NCBI GenBank assembly: GCA_011620555.1
Contig: WOYY01000025.1
Coordinates: 1 to 64,000, forward strand
DNA length: 64,000 nucleotides
Direction of reading: 5' to 3'
Source: Anaerolineaceae bacterium
GTDB taxonomy: Bacteria > Chloroflexota > Anaerolineae > Anaerolineales > Anaerolineaceae
Both the position numbers and the translations under genes were made by a program. Under the pieces are notes generated by a model. The model was not told the DNA's origin, ran no database searches, and worked only from the letters and a program-made list of their open reading frames with translations. Shown here piece by piece: positions 57,074-64,000 of the stretch (positions are counted from its first letter, which is position 1; each line of letters starts with the position of its first letter).

Positions 57074-58108
57074 TTGAATTGGAAAATGACCATGGAAACC
57101 CTCTCCCTTGGACCCAATAAAGCAATGCAACTGACCGAACCGCTGGATACCTGGCTTTCGGCCGGCCTGCGGGACTTCGCCGTCCCGGAAGCAGTCGGCT
57201 CTTCTGCCCGGGTTTTCAGTCTGAACTACGCGCCTCTTGCGGGCGACTACGCGAATCGTCCTGCAATCAAGGTGATGCGACCCGATAAGACCCAGTATGC
57301 TCTGCCCCTCTTCCGAACCGAGATCCAAATTCTCGACCGGCTGAAGGATGTGCCGGGCATCACGCCCATGCTGGGGCTGGGCTATCTCAAACCGATCGAA
57401 TCCCATTGGCCGGACGAGATCGCGCCGATGACCACCTCCCTGCAGCAGGCAGCCTCAGCCGCCGAACTGGCCGGCACATTTGACCTCTTCCCAGCCGACG
57501 AGAGCGAAGCGATGCTGGCGGAACTCGATGAACGCACGGCAGAAGGTTGGCTGGCCGCCATCATCCTGCCCCGCCGCTGGGAGGATAACCTCTACATGCG
57601 GGCAGACGCCGGTTATACCCGCGGTGAATTCCACCGCAGCTACCCCGTAATCGAAGCGCTGCAGGCCAGCATTCAGATCTGCGGGATTCTTGAGGCCGCC
57701 CACGAAAACAACGTGATCTACCTCGACCACAAGGTCCTGCATTACTACTGGAACGAACCCCGTCAGCAGGTTTTTGCGCTGGATTGGAATATCGGCCGCC
57801 TGATCAACAACGGCAACTCGGAAGAAGTCTACGCCTTTGACGTGCTCCAGTTCAGCGCCCGCGCCCTGCATCACCTGCTGACCGGCCGCCAGGCGCCCGG
57901 CTCAGTCAAAGTCGGCCCCAACCGGCCGGAAGAAATCCAGAACGCACCGGAAAAATATGAGCCGATCTGGACCTATGACGACCAGAAACGTCTGAGCGAG
58001 GATGAACTGAACGTTCTGGGTGATGCCATCCAGGGTAAATACCAGACCCCGTCCGCGTTGGCGGAAGATCTGCAATCCCTGTATAATCAACGGCAATCAC
58101 AAAGTTAG
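57074..58108 (+). CDS. divergent protein-kinase-like protein
   Basis: PAIKVMRPDK, catalytic-loop-like IYLDHKVLHYYWNEPRQQVFALDWNIGRL aligning without gaps to the upstream protein. Confidence 0.75.
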   Translation: MNWKMTMETLSLGPNKAMQLTEPLDTWLSAGLRDFAVPEAVGSSARVFSLNYAPLAGDYANRPAIKVMRPDKTQYALPLFRTEIQILDRLKDVPGITPMLGLGYLKPIESHWPDEIAPMTTSLQQAASAAELAGTFDLFPADESEAMLAELDERTAEGWLAAIILPRRWEDNLYMRADAGYTRGEFHRSYPVIEALQASIQICGILEAAHENNVIYLDHKVLHYYWNEPRQQVFALDWNIGRLINNGNSEEVYAFDVLQFSARALHHLLTGRQAPGSVKVGPNRPEEIQNAPEKYEPIWTYDDQKRLSEDELNVLGDAIQGKYQTPSALAEDLQSLYNQRQSQS

Positions 58109-58129
58109 CTTTGCGGTGAAAGGAATCTT

Positions 58130-59947
58130 ATGCTGAAAGACCTCATCCAACGGGCAAGGACCGTTCTGGATCAACCCCATCCACCGGAGCAGGAACTGGT
58201 GGAAGTTGAAAACGCGTTAAGCGCTTTCCTGGAAGCTTTAGCCACCGAACGCATCGCCGAACCCGTCGACTTCACCGAACTCGAGCACGCCAACCGCCTG
58301 CTGCGGGAAATCCGGCGGGAGCGCTCCCGCCGCCTGGCCGAGCTGCAACATCAGGAACAAAAAGAGCAGCCCGCCCCGCCCAAAGGTGCGCCGACCAGCT
58401 CATCGCAGGCCGCGCTCAATATCTCGCCCCAGTTCGGCGATGATGACACTTACGATCCCCTCCGCAAATTCCTCAGCTCCAGCCACGACCCGGAAGCCGA
58501 AGCCGTCATGGACTCGGCCGAAGAGGCTTTTTACGCCGGCAATTACCAGAAGGCCATCCCACTCTACGAGAATGTGCTCCAGATCGAGCCGGGCTGGTCC
58601 CGCGCCAAGGAACACCGCGACGAAGCGGAAGAATTCCTGCGGACCGGGAACATCCCTTCCGTCGCCCTGCCGCCGGACGCCGGCAAGGCCTACGGCAAAG
58701 CGCAATCGGCGGCCCGTGTTTTCCGCTATCAGACCGCGCTCGACTACCTCGAAGAAGCCTTCACCAGCCTGCAGGAAGCTGGGATCAACCGCTGGCGGGA
58801 GGGGGAAGACCTGCGCCAGGACCTTGAGAACCAGATGCAGGCCCACGATGTCTATGAAGAGGGGCTGGCCCTGCTCCGCCAGGGTGATCTCCAAGGCGGC
58901 CTAGCCAAAGTGCAGACCGCAGCCAGCGCGGTTGCCCTGCCCGAATATGTGGACAAAGCCAGTGAGATCCGCAGTGATATTTCTGCGCTGGACGAGATCG
59001 CTGATGTGATGAACCTCAGCGGCAACATCCCGCCCGAAAAACTGGCGGAAGCCCGAACCAAACTGGACCGTCTTTCGATTAAATACGGCGAGATCCCCCA
59101 GATCTCCCGCCTGCGCAACCGGATGGACATCGTCCTGCCGGCCGTAACCGCCTCATTGCTGGATAAGATCAACCGGCTCAAGCGCCAGGGCGATGCGGCC
59201 ACAACGCTCAAAACGGCCAAAACAGCCTATGATGGCGCAGTTGAGGCCCTGGCAACCCTGCAGGTCCTCACGCCGGACACCCCCCAGGGCAAAGCTCTCC
59301 AGGCGGAAGCCCAGGAAGCCCAGCATGAGGTGGAAACACAGGAAGAAAGCCTCAGGCGCGCCGTGCAGGCTTTGAACACCGAAAGCCGCTTCTTTCCCCG
59401 CAATGCCTACCTGATCAGCAAAGCCGTGCGCTCCCGCTTCCCGGAAGATCCGGAAGTGCTGGACCTCAAACGCCGGCTGCGCTGGTATTACGTGACCCTC
59501 TATGGCGGCGGCGGGATTGCAGGCATCCTGCTGATCCTCGCCCTGTGGTTCGGCGGCCGCGGAATCACCACGGCCGTGCATAACCGGAATTTGGCGCTGA
59601 CCCCGTCCCCCACCGTGACGGCAACCATCACCCAGACGCCGACGATCACCCCCACGCCAACGATCACCCCCACGCCTACGCCGGATAGGACGGCCACCCC
59701 GCAGTACACGCCCACCTCCACCCCGGTGATCACCGGGACCATGAAGCGCACCGTCTGGGTGCGTGAGGGCTGCTATGAGGATGAAGTTGCCAAGAGCCGC
59801 ATCCCTGAAGGCGCTGTGGTCACGCTGATCTCGATCCCCGAGCGGGTCTTTGATAACCTGAACCGGGAATGCGTCCTGGTGGAATATCGCACGGAAGATG
59901 CTTCAGCCGTGGGCTACGTCCTGCTGATAGATATGACCATCCCCTGA
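58130..59947 (+). CDS. coiled-coil/TPR-like membrane protein with Thr/Pro-rich linker and C-terminal SH3-like region
   Basis: repeat-like EAFYAGNYQKAIPLYENVLQIEPGWSRA; TM YYVTLYGGGGIAGILLILALWFGG; TPTITPTPTITPTPTP linker; C-terminal TVWVREGCYED...VGYVLL. Confidence 0.75.
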   Translation: MLKDLIQRARTVLDQPHPPEQELVEVENALSAFLEALATERIAEPVDFTELEHANRLLREIRRERSRRLAELQHQEQKEQPAPPKGAPTSSSQAALNISPQFGDDDTYDPLRKFLSSSHDPEAEAVMDSAEEAFYAGNYQKAIPLYENVLQIEPGWSRAKEHRDEAEEFLRTGNIPSVALPPDAGKAYGKAQSAARVFRYQTALDYLEEAFTSLQEAGINRWREGEDLRQDLENQMQAHDVYEEGLALLRQGDLQGGLAKVQTAASAVALPEYVDKASEIRSDISALDEIADVMNLSGNIPPEKLAEARTKLDRLSIKYGEIPQISRLRNRMDIVLPAVTASLLDKINRLKRQGDAATTLKTAKTAYDGAVEALATLQVLTPDTPQGKALQAEAQEAQHEVETQEESLRRAVQALNTESRFFPRNAYLISKAVRSRFPEDPEVLDLKRRLRWYYVTLYGGGGIAGILLILALWFGGRGITTAVHNRNLALTPSPTVTATITQTPTITPTPTITPTPTPDRTATPQYTPTSTPVITGTMKRTVWVREGCYEDEVAKSRIPEGAVVTLISIPERVFDNLNRECVLVEYRTEDASAVGYVLLIDMTIP

Positions 59948-59965
59948 ACAATAAATTTTAAACTT

Positions 59966-59996
59966 AAAAGGGCTGGGATCTGATGTCCCAGCCCGT
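59966..59996 (-). terminator. terminator downstream of the GH53 gene
   Basis: minus strand GGGCTGGGA-CATCAGA-TCCCAGCCC followed by TTTTAAG. Confidence 0.7.
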
Positions 59997-60034
59997 GCAA
60001 GCAATCAAATTAACCCGGTGAAGGTCTTCTTCAA

Positions 60035-61819
60035 TCATTCCAACGGGATGTTGAAGAAGGCGTCCAGCACGATTTCCTCATGCCACTCTGTTGGCGATGG
60101 CGCCAGCCCCAGGATATCCCCCGCAGTATGCACCCGTCCCCGCCCAAGGCTCACAACGGCCAAATGGAGCATGTCCGGCAACCCCAGCAGGGATTCGGGG
60201 ATCTCAAGTTCAATAGTGGTCGGCTCGCCCAAAACTAGCGCTGCGCCGCCCGTATAGAACGCCAGTTCCCAGGCCTCGCCCTCCCAATAGTAAAAGTCAA
60301 AATGGCCAGAGACGGTTCCCTTGCGGTCATCTGGGGTGATGGCCAGCAGATACTCCGGTTTATAAGGATCCGCGACCGTGATCGGATGCTTATCCACGTC
60401 ACTATCTGCGCCCTGCCCGTCGCCTGTGGTATCGAAATAAAATGCATAGGTCCCCCAGGGGGTAGCCTCGGGGTTTCCCGCCACTGTCAGTCCCAGGTAG
60501 AGCGAACCATCCAGCCTTTTCACATAAAGGTCCAGCAAATCCAGATGGTCAAAATCCAGATTATCGCCAGCCTCATCGCGAACCAGTGGGCTGCCGTAAG
60601 CCGCATCAATCGCCCCATCCACGACCTCCGGGGAATAGGTGTAGTCATGCGAGAGGAAGTCAATCGCCGAGGTCACCTCGTTGTTATTCATGAAGTCAAA
60701 GAAGGTTGCATTCTCCCAATGCGAGCCCTGCCCCCAGCGGGTGGAACAGGGCGTTGAAACCCAGGCCGGCTCCCAATAAACCACGCCCAGCCCGCCGTTG
60801 CTGATCAGAGTCTGGGTCAGGTCAATCATGAACTGGCGCTGCCCCGCAATGCTGATCGGATAGGCGCCGATGCCCTGGTAGAGGATATTGTCGGCCGTCT
60901 CATCCACCGCCTCCAGCGTCCAGGGGTAAGCGGTCTCAACAATCATGACCTCTTTATCAAAAGTTTCCCGCAGGGTCGTGGTCATCCCGCCCACATCAGC
61001 CAGGGAGAACTCGCTCCATTGTGGGTAATACGAAAGCCCAATCACATCAAAATCCGTGATCCCGGCGGCCGTCGCCTCACGGAACCACCAACCGGCGTTT
61101 TCCGGTTGAGCCACGTGCAGGACGATCCTGATCGAAAGGCCGGTTTCGGCGGAAATATCCCGCACGGCCTGAATACCCGCGTTGAACAAACGGGCGTCCC
61201 GCGGCCAATCGAGGGTGGTGATGTCCTTGACCATCCCGGCATTGGTCTCATTGCCGACCTGAACGAACTCGGGCATCAGCCCCGCCTGATAAAGGATGTT
61301 CAAGGTGTCATAGGTATACTGGTAAAGCGTTTCGGGCAGGTCCGCCTCTGGGATATCCGCCCACAACTCCGGGACATCCTGATTGCCGGGGTCCGCCCAG
61401 TTATCGGAATAATGGAAGTCCAGCAGGGTCGCCATCCCGGCTTCCTTGGCCCGCGTGAAGGTCCGGATCACATCCGGGACGGTGCTGTAAGCCGTCCAAT
61501 CGGGGTCAATCCAGAGCCGTGCCCGGATCAGGTTCGCGCCGTGTTCGCTGAACAGCTCATAGGCATCCACCAACTCGCCGCCCTCGCGATACTCTGCTCC
61601 GCAGTCATCCACCTCGTTCACGTACGAGAGGTCCACACCAAAGTAAAAATCCGCATCCGGCGGCACGAACAAGGGTGCGGGCGTCCCCGTGGGTGCGGCG
61701 GTCGGCGTGGCGGCGCCTTGCGTTTCAAAGACTTGCCCGTCTACCGGACGGCACCCCGCCAAAACCAAGCCCGCCAGGATCGAGATGACCCTGGCGGCCT
61801 GAAACCAACGAATTTTCAT
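60035..61819 (-). CDS. GH53 arabinogalactan endo-beta-1,4-galactanase with C-terminal extra domain
   Basis: lipobox VLAGCRPV; FYFGVDLSYVNEVDDCGAEYREGG, LIRARLWIDP, GMATLLDFHYSDNWADPGNQ, VQVGNETNAGM. Confidence 0.93.
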   Translation of the reverse strand: MKIRWFQAARVISILAGLVLAGCRPVDGQVFETQGAATPTAAPTGTPAPLFVPPDADFYFGVDLSYVNEVDDCGAEYREGGELVDAYELFSEHGANLIRARLWIDPDWTAYSTVPDVIRTFTRAKEAGMATLLDFHYSDNWADPGNQDVPELWADIPEADLPETLYQYTYDTLNILYQAGLMPEFVQVGNETNAGMVKDITTLDWPRDARLFNAGIQAVRDISAETGLSIRIVLHVAQPENAGWWFREATAAGITDFDVIGLSYYPQWSEFSLADVGGMTTTLRETFDKEVMIVETAYPWTLEAVDETADNILYQGIGAYPISIAGQRQFMIDLTQTLISNGGLGVVYWEPAWVSTPCSTRWGQGSHWENATFFDFMNNNEVTSAIDFLSHDYTYSPEVVDGAIDAAYGSPLVRDEAGDNLDFDHLDLLDLYVKRLDGSLYLGLTVAGNPEATPWGTYAFYFDTTGDGQGADSDVDKHPITVADPYKPEYLLAITPDDRKGTVSGHFDFYYWEGEAWELAFYTGGAALVLGEPTTIELEIPESLLGLPDMLHLAVVSLGRGRVHTAGDILGLAPSPTEWHEEIVLDAFFNIPLE

Positions 61820-61822
61820 GGA

Positions 61823-62716
61823 CTATCCTTTGACAGCCCCCTGAGTCAGCCCGCCCACAATCTGATCCTGCAGGATCAGGTAGATGACCATGATCGGCAG
61901 CGCGCCGATCAACGCGCCGGCGGAGAAAACGCCCCACCGCTGATCGAACTGCGCCCCAGCGAAGATCTGCAAACCAACCATCAAAGTGTATTGCTCGCTG
62001 GTCTTCAATAAAACCCGGGCCAGGATGAATTCACCATAGGTGCTGATGTAATTGATGATCGCAATCACGATCAGGATCGGCCGCAGCAAAGGCAGGATCA
62101 GCTTGGTAAAGATCTGCCAGCTGGTTGCGCCCTCTACCATGGCCGATTCATCAATATCGCGGGGAACCGTGTCCATATACCCCTTCATCAGCCAAATGTT
62201 CAATCCCATTGCGCCGCCGAGATAAACCAGGATCAACCCGGCGTGGGTGTTGAGGCCGATGAACGGAATGACATCATCGATCTGAGAGATCATCAGGAAG
62301 GTCGCCACCAAAGCTAACAGAGTGGGAAAGACCTGGATCAACAAAATGGCTCTGAGCATTGTCTTGCGGCCCTTAAAGCGGAACCGAGAGAAAGCATAGG
62401 CTGCAACGGTTGTGATTGTCAGGGATAAAACGGACGTGATGCCTGCAATCTTGATGGAATTGAAAAACCAACGCCAGAAGGGGAAATCACCCGAGGCCGC
62501 CAGCTGCTGGTAATTGCCAAAGCCGAGATGGGCTGGGATCAGGGTCTGGGTTGCGAGCGATCCCGTGGGGTTAAAGGAGGCCGAAATCACCCAGAGGATG
62601 GGAAAGATTGAGAAAATGATCAGGACGAAGGCCACGATCAGGCGGACCCCGATGCTGATCTTGCGCCGAGCGCTTTGGGACTTGAAAGGTTTCTGTTTCT
62701 TATCCATCTCAGACAT
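61823..62716 (-). CDS. sugar ABC transporter permease (MalG type)
   Basis: DIDESAMVEGATSWQIFTKLILPLLRPILIVIAI EAA loop; start at MSEMDKK. Confidence 0.93.
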   Translation of the reverse strand: MSEMDKKQKPFKSQSARRKISIGVRLIVAFVLIIFSIFPILWVISASFNPTGSLATQTLIPAHLGFGNYQQLAASGDFPFWRWFFNSIKIAGITSVLSLTITTVAAYAFSRFRFKGRKTMLRAILLIQVFPTLLALVATFLMISQIDDVIPFIGLNTHAGLILVYLGGAMGLNIWLMKGYMDTVPRDIDESAMVEGATSWQIFTKLILPLLRPILIVIAIINYISTYGEFILARVLLKTSEQYTLMVGLQIFAGAQFDQRWGVFSAGALIGALPIMVIYLILQDQIVGGLTQGAVKG

Positions 62717-64000
62717 TTTCACTGACCTCCTCCCACATCTTGGTGTAATTGAACTGGATGAGGGTGATCGTACCAACGATAAAGAAGATCACGATTGTGA
62801 TCGCAGCTGCAAAGCCATAGTCCACACCCCGGCTGGCGGAGAATGCCAGGTTATAGACATAACTGATCAAAATATCCGTATGCCCGGCGGGCGTTGGCGT
62901 ATTGGCCATCGGCGGACCGCCGCCATTAAAGATGTAGATCAGGTTGAAGTTGTTGAAGTTGAACACAAACGACGATATCAGCAAGGGCCCCACGGCTACA
63001 AGCAAAAGCGGGAAAGTGATCTTCCAAAACTTCTGCCAGCCATTAGCGCCATCCACCTGAGCGGCGTCATAGTACTCATCGGGTATGGATTGCAAGGCGC
63101 CGCTGCTGATCAACATAAAGTAGGGGTAACTCAACCAGAGGTTGATGATGATCACGGCCACCTTGGCCCACCACTGATCCGTGAACCAGGGCGGCGCCCA
63201 GCCAATCAGGTTCTCCAGCACCCGAGAGATCACGCCCAGCTCCGGGTTGAGCATCCCGCGCCAGACCAAAATCGTGAGCAGGGCCGGCACGGTATAGGGA
63301 ACGATCAACAATGAGCGGATCAATTTCTTCAGGGGAAAACCAGGGTCATTGAACAGGACCGCAATCAGCAGGCCAAGGGCAAAGTTCAACACCAGACTGA
63401 TCCCGGCAAAGCTGAAGTTCCAGACAATGATTCGTACCAACGGCCCGCGCAAGGCAGGGCTGACGAAGAAGCGTTTGAAGTTCTCCAGGCCGATGTTGGC
63501 AATAAAGCCCGGTTTCAATACCTCGCCCGTGGGTGAGGAAAAAGTGCCGCGCAGGTTGGAATAGACCGTTCCATCCTCCTGGTCGATCATCACATCCCTC
63601 TCAGGATCATACACATACTTTTGGACCAGTTCAGCCGCCTCTTGCGGCGATCGGACCTGGATCGTTTTGTCTTCCTGACCAAAAAGGATATTTGAAAGGT
63701 TCGGGTCGGTCGCCGCGAGGATGGAGTTCAACCTTTGATAACCTTCAATTGTCACGGGAATGCCATCGGCATCCAGTTCGCCGATCCCGGCCTGCCCTGG
63801 CACGGGCTGGGCGATCAACTCACCTTCTGTCGCCAGGTAAGGTTGGCCTTCGGCGTCAATCAACCAGAGGGCATAGTCACCCGAATCGGATTTGAATGCC
63901 GTCCAGGAATAGGCTTTGCTATCTTCCGGCAGGTACTTGATCTCCAAAATATGTTGAATGGCCAGCTCTTCGGTGATCAGGTGGCCTTCACCATAGTTCG
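62709..64000 (-). CDS. sugar ABC transporter permease (MalF type), truncated at the window edge
   Basis: EYYDAAQVDGANGWQKFWKITFPLLLVAVGPLL EAA loop; MalF-type periplasmic insertion; frame remains open to 64000 upstream of the TTG at 63947. Confidence 0.9.
   Translation of the reverse strand, partial: NYGEGHLITEELAIQHILEIKYLPEDSKAYSWTAFKSDSGDYALWLIDAEGQPYLATEGELIAQPVPGQAGIGELDADGIPVTIEGYQRLNSILAATDPNLSNILFGQEDKTIQVRSPQEAAELVQKYVYDPERDVMIDQEDGTVYSNLRGTFSSPTGEVLKPGFIANIGLENFKRFFVSPALRGPLVRIIVWNFSFAGISLVLNFALGLLIAVLFNDPGFPLKKLIRSLLIVPYTVPALLTILVWRGMLNPELGVISRVLENLIGWAPPWFTDQWWAKVAVIIINLWLSYPYFMLISSGALQSIPDEYYDAAQVDGANGWQKFWKITFPLLLVAVGPLLISSFVFNFNNFNLIYIFNGGGPPMANTPTPAGHTDILISYVYNLAFSASRGVDYGFAAAITIVIFFIVGTITLIQFNYTKMWEEVSENV

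Noticed and set aside
59640-59730. Short ACGCCxACGATCACCCC repeats as a minisatellite
   Set aside because: Explained by the Thr/Pro-rich linker (TPTITPTPTITPTPTP) of the membrane protein.
61019-62011. 330-aa plus-strand ORF across GH53 and the MalG permease
   Set aside because: Antisense to two well-supported genes and spans their junction.

Overview
This is a 64-kb stretch of a fairly high-GC bacterial chromosome. Gene content and family mix suggest Chloroflexota, probably Anaerolineae; that is inference, because no rRNA is present. Most of it is ordinary chromosomal coding sequence: zwf, a MoxR/DUF58 cluster, DegV, RluA, RadC, a STAS/RsbW/GAF-SpoIIE module, parAB, SecG, FHA proteins, MTAP, an FtsW/RodA-type protein, tyrS, tmRNA, sugar ABC transporters, an Mrf/YebC/RuvC/TrmH/RuvA repair block, a divergent kinase-like cassette and a GH53 galactanase with permeases. 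The most interesting signals are: (1) a cryptic 12-codon leader ORF (MGAPKFYYYANN) with three consecutive Tyr codons upstream of tyrS, followed by mutually exclusive antiterminator and terminator pairings, which looks like ribosome-mediated attenuation of a tRNA synthetase; (2) an FtsW/RodA polymerase fused to a transpeptidase-like domain whose catalytic motifs appear lost; (3) two adjacent divergent kinase-like proteins sharing a DxKxxHxYW motif, next to a coiled-coil/TM/SH3-like protein; (4) an HNH nuclease domain embedded in an MrfA-like helicase; (5) tandem MITE-like hairpin elements; (6) a double-HTH regulator with twin ACCGGT palindromes 20 bp apart at its promoter. A low-GC, gene-poor segment lies at the 3' side of ssrA. 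No CRISPR array, tRNA gene, transposase or integrase was recognised.
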